Source: Alphaproteobacteria bacterium LSUCC0684
Lineage (GTDB): Bacteria; Pseudomonadota; Alphaproteobacteria; Puniceispirillales; UBA1172
Assembly (NCBI GenBank): GCA_041228335.1
Contig: CP166130.1
Coordinates: forward strand, 2,637,001-2,701,000
DNA length: 64,000 nt
Direction of reading: 5' to 3'
Shown: positions 18,687 to 27,490 of the stretch, piece after piece
Numbering within the stretch: the stretch's first letter is position 1
How the letters are laid out: each line of letters opens with the position of its first letter
The notes under the pieces: generated by a model
The model's input: the letters and a program-made list of their open reading frames with translations, nothing else
What the model was told of the DNA's origin: nothing
Databases searched by the model: none
Position numbers and translations under genes: made by a program

Positions 18687-19997
18687 ATGAACCAGCATCC
18701 CCTGCGCCAGACCCTTGCCGATGAGCTGCACACACGACCTTTCCATGATTTTGAGGGCTCGGGCAGATTTCTCCGTTTTATCTATCTTCACGATCGGGGG
18801 GAGGATGCAATCCTTGAACCTGTCAACCGGTGGCTTGAGGAGAAAGGCCGCAGCCCCATTCGGGAAAGCGAGAAATTCCGGCGTGAGATTTTTGACGCAT
18901 TTACCCTCAGGGTTGAGCGGCATAGTGAATTTGTCACCATCGGCTTTGTCGTCACGAAGGAGAAATCAAGATCCGGGTTGCCGAAAGGGGCATTTGACCC
19001 TGCCGCTCATCCTGAACTGCCCCTTGATCTGATCGAGTCAATCGAGGCAGAAGTGTTTCATGCCATCTGGCTTGAAGTGGGGGCAAAGCCGCCCGCCGGG
19101 CTGACCCAGAGAAAAATCACCGATCTTCTTGACTGCCGAAGCGCGGCCTCAAGCCTGATCATGGATGGGATGGCGCAGGCGCATTTCAGTTTTGATATCG
19201 ATGCGGAGGGATATTCCCGCGTCATGCTGTTCAACGCATCTATTGACGGCAACCGGATGGGGCGAATTGTCCAGCGGCTCGTTGAACTTGAAACCTACCG
19301 GATGCTGGCGCTGCTCGGGCTGCCGCTTGTCCGTGATTACAGCCCTGAACTCGGGCAGGTGGAAAAGGATCTGCAGCGACTGACCCATGCCATCAGCCAG
19401 CATATCTCCTCGGAAAAGGATGATGTGGGACGGCACCTGCCGGTGCTCTCCGGCCTGGCGGCACAGATCGAGAACCTTACCTCGGCAACATCTTTCAGGC
19501 TTTCGGCGACCAAGGCTTACCGTGATATCTTTCTCAGCAGGCTTGAAAGCATCAATGCCTCCCGCCTCGACGGGCATCAGGAAATTGACGGGTTTCTGGA
19601 CCGCCGGATGATGCCGGCGATGCAGACCTGCGAAGCCTTCAGCACGCGGCTTGAAAGTCTTTCCAAACGTGTTGAACGCACCGGGGGGCTTCTGCAGACA
19701 CATACCGAATTCATCATCCAGCATCAGAATACGAGTCTCTTGAAATCGATGAACAGCCGCGCATCCGCCCAGTTCCGGCTGCAGAAGACCGTCGAGGGAC
19801 TTTCGGTCATTGCCGGGACATATTACGGGGTGGGGCTTGTTGGCATCATTGCGAAAATGCTGCCGCTGGAGAACTGGCATATCGGTCTTGACCTGATCAA
19901 GGCTGGCAGCACGCCCTTTGTGGCGCTGGCGATTTTCTGGATCATCCGCCGGGGCAGCACAGCTCTTGGCAAGGGCAGCGCACCAACCGAAACCTGA
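18687..19997 (+). CDS. DUF3422 family membrane-anchored protein
   Basis: 436 aa from the ATG at 18687; the open frame extends upstream through the katG terminator, so the longer start is unlikely. N-terminal 'LRQTLADELHTRPFHDFEGS' is the DUF3422 signature. The middle is helical and charged, and the C-terminus has two hydrophobic helices (about 370-390 and 400-420) with 'GTYYGVGLVGIIAKMLP' between or within them, a CorA-like end topology. The function of the family is unknown. Confidence 0.85.
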   Translation: MNQHPLRQTLADELHTRPFHDFEGSGRFLRFIYLHDRGEDAILEPVNRWLEEKGRSPIRESEKFRREIFDAFTLRVERHSEFVTIGFVVTKEKSRSGLPKGAFDPAAHPELPLDLIESIEAEVFHAIWLEVGAKPPAGLTQRKITDLLDCRSAASSLIMDGMAQAHFSFDIDAEGYSRVMLFNASIDGNRMGRIVQRLVELETYRMLALLGLPLVRDYSPELGQVEKDLQRLTHAISQHISSEKDDVGRHLPVLSGLAAQIENLTSATSFRLSATKAYRDIFLSRLESINASRLDGHQEIDGFLDRRMMPAMQTCEAFSTRLESLSKRVERTGGLLQTHTEFIIQHQNTSLLKSMNSRASAQFRLQKTVEGLSVIAGTYYGVGLVGIIAKMLPLENWHIGLDLIKAGSTPFVALAIFWIIRRGSTALGKGSAPTET

Positions 19998-20259
19998 AGG
20001 CGGCTGGCAGAAATCTTTCCGCCTTGCAAGTCGGTTCAGCATATTGTCAATTCACGAAAAAGTGATTGAATTCAATAGCATTAGACCTTTTGAATAGGTG
20101 CCGCAGATGATACTTTCACCCACAATATGGATGGGTTGACGCATTCATTTTTCGGCGGGAATTCCCTCGGCGATGGGAGGATCGGACTTTTCCGGCACCA
20201 GGGTGCGGGTGATGCGTCTCTGTGCCCTCAAGAAGAAGAGTTTGATTGAGGAGATGCCG
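19998..20259. other. Intergenic region before the O-antigen ligase gene
   Basis: About 260 nt without a supported gene. It contains an imperfect inverted repeat TCAATTCAC / GTGATTGA (20047-20069, one extra base in the left arm) in an AT-rich stretch that may carry the promoter for the plus-strand polysaccharide genes. Confidence 0.4.
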
Positions 20260-21543
20260 ATGATGTCCCATCTCGATACCTATCTTGAAACCGATGCGGA
20301 GAAGATGCGCATCCTGCCGGCGCTCAGGGCGATTATCCGTGACGCGCGGGACGCACTCGGCGAGTTGCCCCGCTGGGAGCGGGGATTTCATATCTTCTGG
20401 CTGCTCGGGCCGTTCATCCTTCTCATTGAGCGCACACCAGCCGATATCTGGCTCAGTCTTCTGGCGCTGACTTTCGTGATGCGCTCCATTATCAAACGCG
20501 AAGGCGACTGGCTGAAGCCGTTCTGGGTCAGGGCCGGGTTTCTTTTCTGGATCTGGTGCATCATCGCCGGCGCGATTTCCGATCATCCTGTCTATTCGAT
20601 GGGGGAGGCCTTCATCTGGTTCCGCTTCCCTCTCTTTGCCATGGCCACCGCCTTCTGGCTTGCGCGGGATAAGCGGCTTCTTTATGCGATGCTTCTTTCC
20701 ACCGCGCTGGGGCTGGTTGCGATGTGCGGGATCCTGACGGCGGAAATCATTATTGTCGGCCAGCAGGGGGGCAGGCTCTCCTGGCCTTACGGCGATCTGG
20801 TGCCGGGGAATTACGTTGCCAAGGTTGGGCTTCCGGCCTTCACGATCATGGTGGCGCTGGCGGTCTCGGTGAGGGGCCGCATTGCGGCACTGTCGGGCAT
20901 TATCGCGCTCTTTACGATGGTGATCTCGGTGATGACGGGTGAGCGGATCAATTTCCTGATCCGTGCCTGCGGCGGGATGCTGGCGGGGCTTGTGTGGAAG
21001 CCTAAGTGGGGGCGGTACCTCGGGCTTGTAGTTGCTGAGGTGCTGGCGGTGCTGGCGGTTTTTTCTGCCCTGCCGGAAATGGCGAGAAGATACACCGATG
21101 AATTTATTCAAGGCGCGACGGATTTTGAGACCAGCGGCTGGATACATGCGATAAACGGCGGCTTGGTGATCGCCCAGGATAATTCGGTTGCCGGTATTGG
21201 AACTGGTAATTTCAGGACTGTTGCGCCTGAAGCCCTCAAGGATGTGCCCTATACCCTGATCCAGCCCCATCCGCATAATTATTATGTGCAGATCCTCGCA
21301 GAGACAGGTATCATCGGTCTTGTTCTGGGCACGGTATTCCTCTGGTCCATCATCTGGACGTGCTTCCGGGCAAGTTTCAGGAACCGCGCCAATGTATTTG
21401 TTGCGACCGCATGGGTTATCCCTTTCGGGCTCTTCTGGCCCATCGCCACCAGCGCCGATTTCTTTGGCCAGTGGAACAACATCTTCATGTGGAGCGCGGT
21501 TGCACTTGCGGTGGCGGGATCGAAGCTGCCGCGGACGAAATAG
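20260..21543 (+). CDS. O-antigen ligase family protein (WaaL-like)
   Basis: 427 aa from the ATG at 20260 (GAGGAG 6 nt upstream). Polytopic: about ten hydrophobic helices from residue 40 to the end. The periplasmic Wzy_C region 'GTGNFRTVAPEALKDVPYTL' then 'PHPHNYYVQILAETGIIGLV' carries the H-x-H-N-x-Y/L-x2-L-x-E-x-G motif of ligases and polymerases that handle undecaprenyl-linked glycans. It would attach polymer to lipid A-core or act as a polymerase. The next gene, a core-type glycosyltransferase, follows after 2 nt, favouring the ligase role. Confidence 0.82.
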   Translation: MMSHLDTYLETDAEKMRILPALRAIIRDARDALGELPRWERGFHIFWLLGPFILLIERTPADIWLSLLALTFVMRSIIKREGDWLKPFWVRAGFLFWIWCIIAGAISDHPVYSMGEAFIWFRFPLFAMATAFWLARDKRLLYAMLLSTALGLVAMCGILTAEIIIVGQQGGRLSWPYGDLVPGNYVAKVGLPAFTIMVALAVSVRGRIAALSGIIALFTMVISVMTGERINFLIRACGGMLAGLVWKPKWGRYLGLVVAEVLAVLAVFSALPEMARRYTDEFIQGATDFETSGWIHAINGGLVIAQDNSVAGIGTGNFRTVAPEALKDVPYTLIQPHPHNYYVQILAETGIIGLVLGTVFLWSIIWTCFRASFRNRANVFVATAWVIPFGLFWPIATSADFFGQWNNIFMWSAVALAVAGSKLPRTK

Positions 21544-21545
21544 CG

Positions 21546-22433
21546 GTGCAGGTCCCCGGCACCATCACCGGTAAAACTTCCATCCACCCATGGAAAACCG
21601 CCGCCATCATCCTGACCAGAGATGAAGAGCTGCATATCGAAAGAGCGATCCGGTCAGTTGAGGGCAGGGTTGATGTAATCTATGTCATCGACAGCCTGTC
21701 CGTTGACCGGACGGTTGCCATTGCACAAGCCTCGGGCGCGAAGGTGCTGGAACATGAATGGATATCCTACGCAGATCAGATGAACTGGGCCATTGCGCAA
21801 CTGCCGGATGATATTGAATGGGTGCTGCGGCTTGATGCGGATGAGTATCTTTCAGGCGAGGTCGATTTCAAGGCGGAACGGGCGCGTCTTCTCGATGAGA
21901 ACAGTGACATTCAGGGTATCCTGTGCCGCCGCTCAATGGTGTTCACGGGGACGCTCCTCAGATTTGGCGGCATGTATAAAAAACCTGTACTCAGGCTTTT
22001 CAGGAAGAACAATGCTATCTGTGATGCGCGTCTGGTGGACGAACATATCCATGTTGATGGTCCCGTGGCCAAAGCGAATATCCATATCATTGACGATAAC
22101 CTGAAAGGGATCAGTTTCTGGATCGAGAAACACAACAGATACGCCGAACTTGAAGCGAGGCAGTATCTCAAAGAGCAAGCCTGCGTGCCAGCGCAAGCAA
22201 CGGCCCCGGCCCGGGGGCACGCACCCTCTTTGCAGAAAAGAAAGCGCGGGCTTTATTATCGCCTGCCGCCGGCTTTCAGGCCATTTGCATATTTTTTCTA
22301 TCGATATGTTCTGCTTGGGGGCTTTCTCGATGGATATGCCGGCTTCAGATATGGTTTTCTTCAGGCCTTCTGGTACCGGTTTCTTGTTGAGATCAGGATC
22401 CGCGAATACCGGTCAGAAAGACAGGATAAATAA
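21546..22433 (+). CDS. Glycosyltransferase family 2 (WaaE/KdtX-like)
   Basis: About 295 aa. GT-A fold: 'TAAIILTRDEELHIERAIRS', 'VIYVIDSLSVDRTVAIAQAS', 'YADQMNWAIAQLPDDIEWVL' with 'RLDADEYLSGE' (the DxD-like metal site). 'ILCRRSMVFTGTLLRFGGMY', 'PVLRLFRK' and 'VDEHIHVDG' are typical of LPS-core glucosyltransferase-like proteins, and the C-terminus has a membrane-associated stretch 'FAYFFYRYVLLGGFLDGYAG'. The start is uncertain: GTG at 21546 is the first plausible codon after the ligase stop, without a ribosome site; ATG/GTG codons inside the ligase gene are alternatives. Confidence 0.82.
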   Translation: MQVPGTITGKTSIHPWKTAAIILTRDEELHIERAIRSVEGRVDVIYVIDSLSVDRTVAIAQASGAKVLEHEWISYADQMNWAIAQLPDDIEWVLRLDADEYLSGEVDFKAERARLLDENSDIQGILCRRSMVFTGTLLRFGGMYKKPVLRLFRKNNAICDARLVDEHIHVDGPVAKANIHIIDDNLKGISFWIEKHNRYAELEARQYLKEQACVPAQATAPARGHAPSLQKRKRGLYYRLPPAFRPFAYFFYRYVLLGGFLDGYAGFRYGFLQAFWYRFLVEIRIREYRSERQDK

Positions 22434-22466
22434 CCGCCACGCGAGTACATGGCCGGAGGTATGTTT

Positions 22467-24215
22467 TCACGAACGGGGTTTGCGAACGATATACCGGCCG
22501 ATGACCAGGCTGTCCATATCAGTACGCATGAAGCAGGCAACCGCCTGTTCGGGCCGGTCCACGATGGGTTCGTTTTCATTGAAACTGGTGTTGAGCACCA
22601 TGCCGACGCCGGTACGTTTCTTCAGGGCTGAAATCAGGCGGTAATATCGCGGGTTGCTCTCCGCATCGACGGTCTGGAGACGGCCTGTTCCATCCACATG
22701 GGTGACCGAGGGAATCTTTTCCTGCCATTCAGGCCTGACCCTGACCACATGCATCATGAAGGGCGAGTTGACCTGCTGGCAGAAATAGGTGCCTGTATCT
22801 TCTTTCAGCACGCTCGGAGCAAAAGGGCGGAAACTTTCCCGGCGCTTGATCTTCGCGTTGATGGTTGCCTTCATGTCCGGCAGGCAGGGATTGGCCAGGA
22901 TCGATCTGTTGCCCAGCGCCCGCGGGCCCCATTCACTCCGGCCCTGATACCAGCCGGTGACATGCCCTGCCGCGATCAGGTCAGCGGTGGTGTTGACGAG
23001 CTCATCTTCACTGGCGCATTCGGTGATATCAAGATGTGTTTTCTCGATCGCCTTGCGGTGGTCCTGGTCGGAATATTCCGGCCCCCAGAAGGCGTGCTTC
23101 ATGTGAAACCGCTCGGTCCGGCCGAGGGTGTTATGCCAGACCCAGAGTGCCGCCCCAAGGCAGGTGCCGTCATCGGATGCCGCCGCCTGAAGGTAAGGTG
23201 TGCTGAAGGCGGTCTCGCGAAGGATGCGCGCATTGGCAACGCCGTTCAGCGCGCACCCGCCAGCCATGACCAGTTGGCTACTGGGCACCTTTCTGTGCAA
23301 TCGTTCAAGAAAGTGCAGAGCCGCTTCTTCAAAACGGACCTGCGTTGAGCGGGCCAGATCCTTTTCGCGCCGGGTCAGCTCACCACGTTGGGCAGGAGGG
23401 CCGAAGAGACGGGTCATCCTGCGGGTATAAAGCTGATCCATCACAAGCCTGCTGCTTTTGTCCACGGCGCCACTCTGGCCGCCGCCATGCATGCCGAAAT
23501 ATCCAGGTGCCAGCCGATACCAGCCATTTTCGGGAAGATGAAGGAGCTTTTCCATTTCTTCATGAAAACTGTCCTCGCCATAGGGGGCGAGCCCCATGAC
23601 CTTGTATTCCTCGCCAAAGGCATCGAAGCCGATAAACTGACAGATGGCCGTGTAAAAGAAGCCTAGACTGTCGGGCAGAAGGACTCGGTCCATGATCCTG
23701 ATGCGTGTCCCTTCACAGGCAGCCGCCATGGCCGAGGCGAAATCCCCCGAGGCATCATAGGAAAAACCAGCCGTCAGACTGTCAAAGGGTGAGCAATAAT
23801 AGGAACTGGCAATATGGGCGAGGTGATGTTCGACCGGCACGGTTTCAAATCTGGCATCGGCGGGATCGGTGCCGCAAATCATGGCCAGTTCTGCGATGAG
23901 TGACCGTGTTTGCCTGGCTCTTGCAAAATGTTCCAGCGCAGAAGGGATGCCGGTCAGGGGATGTTTCAGCACATGGGCAATTTTTGAATGCCGGTTTGCA
24001 GATGTGTCCCGCGGGATGGCAACATGGGTTATGTCTTTCAGCCCCAGCCCGTTATCTTCAAGAAGCCAGCGGATCGCATGGGCAGGAAAGGCCGATGAAT
24101 GCTTTTCACGCGGCCCCAGGCGTTCTTCGGCAACAGCGCCCGCAAGTTTGCCATCTATCAGAAGGCACGCCGCCGAGTCGGCGTGGAAGGCGTTTAATCC
24201 GAGAATAGCTGTCAT
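22467..24215 (-). CDS. Carbamoyltransferase (NodU/TobZ family)
   Basis: 582 aa. Transfers carbamoyl from carbamoyl phosphate, via carbamoyl-AMP, to a hydroxyl group of a sugar. N-terminal Kae1-like domain: 'ILGLNAFHADSAACLLIDGK', the metal-binding 'VEHHLAHIASSYYCSPFD' and 'VMAGGCALNGVANARIL'. C-terminal YrdC-like part: 'GWYQGRSEWGPRALGNRSIL', 'RRESFRPFAPSVLKED' and 'NTSFNENEPIVDRPEQAVAC'. It is the last gene of the minus-strand polysaccharide operon and overlaps the upstream glycosyltransferase by 4 nt (ATGA). It implies a carbamoylated glycan. Confidence 0.92.
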   Translation of the reverse strand: MTAILGLNAFHADSAACLLIDGKLAGAVAEERLGPREKHSSAFPAHAIRWLLEDNGLGLKDITHVAIPRDTSANRHSKIAHVLKHPLTGIPSALEHFARARQTRSLIAELAMICGTDPADARFETVPVEHHLAHIASSYYCSPFDSLTAGFSYDASGDFASAMAAACEGTRIRIMDRVLLPDSLGFFYTAICQFIGFDAFGEEYKVMGLAPYGEDSFHEEMEKLLHLPENGWYRLAPGYFGMHGGGQSGAVDKSSRLVMDQLYTRRMTRLFGPPAQRGELTRREKDLARSTQVRFEEAALHFLERLHRKVPSSQLVMAGGCALNGVANARILRETAFSTPYLQAAASDDGTCLGAALWVWHNTLGRTERFHMKHAFWGPEYSDQDHRKAIEKTHLDITECASEDELVNTTADLIAAGHVTGWYQGRSEWGPRALGNRSILANPCLPDMKATINAKIKRRESFRPFAPSVLKEDTGTYFCQQVNSPFMMHVVRVRPEWQEKIPSVTHVDGTGRLQTVDAESNPRYYRLISALKKRTGVGMVLNTSFNENEPIVDRPEQAVACFMRTDMDSLVIGRYIVRKPRS

Positions 24216-25390
24216 GATTTGATTTCCTCAACGGCGCCGCTGCATTGCACCGTCTGATGATAGAAAGCCGCCATTGCCGTTGAGATGACCGAACGATCAA
24301 AGCAGGTTGCAACATGCTGCCGGGCTCTGGCGGTGAAAGACGAGGTTTTCCATTCTCTTGCCAGCAACATGCCGGCGGCAATGGACCGGGGTGACGTGCC
24401 GACAGGGATGGCGAGTTCGGCCCGCACAAGATCTTCCGCGGTTGCCACATATCGGCTCAAGACACAAGGAAGACCGGAGGAAAGCGCTTCGATCGCCGCC
24501 ATGCCGAAACTTTCCGAAAACGAAGGCTGAACAAGCATATCGGATGAAGCAAAGACATCAGCTTTCCCGGGTCCGCTGACAAATCCAAGCCAGGTCACTT
24601 TCTTTTCAATTCCGAGGCGCCGTACCCGATCCTTGAGGCGGGCGGCATATTGAGGGCTGCCCTCCCCGCATACAAGAAGATGGAAATTTTCAAGACGGGG
24701 CATTGCCAGTGCCTCCAGCAGCCCCTCCAGATTTTTTATCGGATCAAGACGACCGATGAAAAGACAGATCGTGTCGGAAGATTTCACCGACGGCAGATGC
24801 CGGTATGCAGCAGGATCACCCTGCGGCACGGGCGTCGCCGCAAGCGGGATCATCTTCACTTTTGTTGTGATCGAGAGGTCGGCGAAATCGCGCTCTTCCC
24901 CCCGGCTGGTGAGGTGGATCGCGCTGGCCTGTTCGAGCAGCGCCTGTTCCATCAATCTGAAGGCGATGAATTTTCTGATCGGCTTGTGCCGCATCCCGTA
25001 TCGGTTGGCCATCCCGTGGGGGGTAACGATATAGGGAATGCCGCGCTTTCTTGCGCATCGTCCGGCGAGGCTGTTGACATGGCTGAAGAGGCCGTGGATA
25101 TGCACAAGGTCATAGCTGGCAACATTAGCCTTGAGCCATGGCGTCATATCAGGGGTAAAGGTATAGATATCCGACCGCTTGGGGAAATAATGCCGGCCGG
25201 CAATCCTTCGCGCCGCGGCATCGCGGGGAAGTCGCTGCCCCGGCCCGTCATCATCGGAAAGGGCCACATCGCAACTGATCCCGCGCTCGACCAGCCCGTC
25301 GATCATTTCCAGCACCGATGAGGTTGTGCCGCCATGTATCCCGGCAAGGGACGGGATGACATGCAGAACATGCAGATTTTTTCCGGTCAT
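24212..25390 (-). CDS. Glycosyltransferase family 4 (GT-B)
   Basis: 392 aa. N-terminal 'LHVLHVIPSLAGIHGGTTSS' with the Gly-rich acceptor loop, 'HGLFSHVNSLAGRCARKRGI' and 'VTPHGMA'. The C-terminal donor domain has 'CLFIGRLDPIKNLEGLLEAL', 'LLVCGEGSPQ' and the E-x7-E element 'SFSESFGMAAIEALSSGLPC'. A cytoplasmic sugar transferase building the lipid-linked repeat unit; sugar specificity cannot be read. Overlaps both neighbours by 4 nt. Confidence 0.9.
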   Translation of the reverse strand: MTGKNLHVLHVIPSLAGIHGGTTSSVLEMIDGLVERGISCDVALSDDDGPGQRLPRDAAARRIAGRHYFPKRSDIYTFTPDMTPWLKANVASYDLVHIHGLFSHVNSLAGRCARKRGIPYIVTPHGMANRYGMRHKPIRKFIAFRLMEQALLEQASAIHLTSRGEERDFADLSITTKVKMIPLAATPVPQGDPAAYRHLPSVKSSDTICLFIGRLDPIKNLEGLLEALAMPRLENFHLLVCGEGSPQYAARLKDRVRRLGIEKKVTWLGFVSGPGKADVFASSDMLVQPSFSESFGMAAIEALSSGLPCVLSRYVATAEDLVRAELAIPVGTSPRSIAAGMLLAREWKTSSFTARARQHVATCFDRSVISTAMAAFYHQTVQCSGAVEEIKS

Positions 25391-26457
25391 GATTTCCTTT
25401 CCGCAAAATGTTTCACCATCGCCTCGACACCGGCGGCAAAGATCTCGGGCCCGAAGTTTTCAGCCAATCTGCGTGATGCGTGCTCAGCTTCGCGCCAGGC
25501 ATCATCACTCCAGGAGGCGAGCTCTTCGAGGTTCAGCAGAATCGCGCCGGTCTTGCCGGCCGGGTGGATCCGCGTATTCGTCAAGGTGGCCAGATCAGCC
25601 GCGGCGCCAATCCGGTCCGAAAGGACAAGCGCGCATCCGCTCAGCGCCGCTTCATGCACGACAAGCCCCCAGTGCTCCCTTGATGAGGGAAGAACAAGAC
25701 AGCGGCTATGGCGCATGAGTTCGGCCAGCCCGGCAGGCTGAACAAAGCGGCGGCGTGAGATCTGCGGATGCGGCTTTATCCTGTCTTCAAGCGGGCCGGT
25801 GCCGCATAGAACAAGCTGCCAGTCGGGATGGGTTTCCGAAAACCGGCAAAACGCCTCAACAAGGCCGAGGACATTCTTCCTTTCGATGAACTGGCCTGCA
25901 TAGATCAGGGTTTTCGGTCGTTGGCTTAAGGGGAGCCCGCCATGAAAAAGGGCAGGATCAGCCCCGTAGAGCCCGCCCCAGATCACGTCCTCGGCATAGC
26001 CGCATCGCCGCGCCAGCTGCCGTCCGGATTTCCCTGGCACGAAGATGCCGTCATAGCTGCGCCGCCGCATGATCCGGTGCCGCAGCGGGGTAAGGGCGCG
26101 CTCGCCAATGGAACAGGGCCAGTTATTGTCAGCCATGAGGATGACATGCCCGCCCCCTTGCCTGACCTGTTGCGCCAGTCTGTTGAATGCGGGTGTTGCA
26201 TATCCTCCGGCAAAAAGAATATCCGGCATATCGAGTTCAAGCGAAGACCAGGACAGATCGTCTCTGTCCCCGTCAATCCACGTCACGGGCTGGCCAAGTG
26301 ATTTCTCCACATCTTCGAGGGGGATGCCGGGGCGTGTCGCCACCACGGATATTGCCGCAAGGTTGCGGTCGATTGCGGCCCTGATGCAGCGGGATGCGTA
26401 TTCCGGCAGGCCGGGCCAGGCAAAGGCGATTTTCCATTCATGCGCCATCTCTTTCAT
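25387..26457 (-). CDS. Glycosyltransferase family 4-like
   Basis: 356 aa. GT-B fold with the C-terminal donor site 'LIYAGQFIERKNVLGLVEAF', 'LVLCGTGPLEDRI', 'FVQPAGLAELMRHSRCLVLP' and the E-x7-E motif in 'SSREHWGLVVHEAALSGCAL'. The N-terminal half is less conserved: 'DILFAGGYATPAFNRLAQQV' and 'DGIFVPGKSGRQLARRCGY'. Start at 26457, with a second in-frame ATG at 26448. About 140 nt separate it from the upstream GT2 gene, the widest gap in this part of the operon. Confidence 0.86.
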   Translation of the reverse strand: MKEMAHEWKIAFAWPGLPEYASRCIRAAIDRNLAAISVVATRPGIPLEDVEKSLGQPVTWIDGDRDDLSWSSLELDMPDILFAGGYATPAFNRLAQQVRQGGGHVILMADNNWPCSIGERALTPLRHRIMRRRSYDGIFVPGKSGRQLARRCGYAEDVIWGGLYGADPALFHGGLPLSQRPKTLIYAGQFIERKNVLGLVEAFCRFSETHPDWQLVLCGTGPLEDRIKPHPQISRRRFVQPAGLAELMRHSRCLVLPSSREHWGLVVHEAALSGCALVLSDRIGAAADLATLTNTRIHPAGKTGAILLNLEELASWSDDAWREAEHASRRLAENFGPEIFAAGVEAMVKHFAERKS

Positions 26458-26596
26458 CCCCCGGTATAATGCTGATGGATGCGTGTTTTCACCCAGGCGT
26501 TGCGACAGGCGTATTGCGGCCGAAGCATGGGGGTATCGTGGTCAAGGGGCGGCCACTCCCCCGTGGTGCGGGCATGGAATCTGCGCAAGTGAGGGC

Positions 26597-27475
26597 TCAT
26601 TTCACCTCCCTCTGCTTGTGGGCAGATGATGACAGGGAGCGAATATCCCTTGCCCATGCGCGGGTGATCTTGTGGCGCAGAATCTTGTCGTGCAAAATAT
26701 AGGGAATGATTTCCGGTGTTCGCAGATATTTCTCGCACCGGGCCAGCAAGCCCAGATCACGGCCCGGAACATGTGACTTTCCCGGTCTCATTTTGTCGTG
26801 GATTCGCGCAAGATCACGGGCATATCTTTCCGCCATTTCGGGGCCGTAATGGCCACTTGAAATACTCGTGTCATGCATCCTGAATGCGGCTACCCGTGCC
26901 GTGCTGATGACGGGCTTTGCCCCCGCGATCGTGAGATCAACCAGCAGTTCATGATCCCAGCAGGTGTGATTGTCGGTGTTGAACCCGCCCACCTCTTCAA
27001 CCAGCTCCCGCCGGATGATCATGCCTGGCTGAAACATTGATGATCCATGATTGACCAGCCCCTTTGGCGTATACCGGGACGAAAACATCCGCCGTCTTGG
27101 CTCGCCCCTGCCGTTGACAAGCCAGCCGCCGCATAAAAGGATTTCCGGAAAAGATGATGCGCTCAATAGAGAGAAAATTTTCTCCAAAGCGAAGGGCAGC
27201 AGAAAATCATCGGCATTGATGGTAATCAGATATCGGCCGGTGGCGGCCTGAAACCCGTTGTTGAGCCCATCCGCAGGGCCATTATCCGGCTCAAGGAGGA
27301 TCGTGTCTATTTCCCCTGCATAACGTGAGATGATCTCACGGCTGCCATCGGTTGAACCTGGATCAACCACGATATATTCGAAACTGGCCCCCGTCTGGCC
27401 GAGCACGGATGTGATGCATTTCTCCAGATAGATTGCCTGGTTGAACGATATGGTGACGATGGAAAAATCAGGCAT
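26597..27475 (-). CDS. Glycosyltransferase family 2
   Basis: 292 aa. 'FSIVTISFNQAIYLEKCITS', 'FEYIVVDPGSTDGSREIISR', 'EPDNGPADGLNNGFQAATGR' and 'INADDFLLP' (metal-binding DxD equivalent) define a WcaA-like GT2 enzyme. The segment 'GGFNTDNHTCWDHELLVDLT' gives the acceptor-side Asp. It follows the flippase gene by 15 nt on the minus strand. Confidence 0.9.
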   Translation of the reverse strand: MPDFSIVTISFNQAIYLEKCITSVLGQTGASFEYIVVDPGSTDGSREIISRYAGEIDTILLEPDNGPADGLNNGFQAATGRYLITINADDFLLPFALEKIFSLLSASSFPEILLCGGWLVNGRGEPRRRMFSSRYTPKGLVNHGSSMFQPGMIIRRELVEEVGGFNTDNHTCWDHELLVDLTIAGAKPVISTARVAAFRMHDTSISSGHYGPEMAERYARDLARIHDKMRPGKSHVPGRDLGLLARCEKYLRTPEIIPYILHDKILRHKITRAWARDIRSLSSSAHKQREVK

Positions 27476-27490
27476 GAATTTCTATCTCCT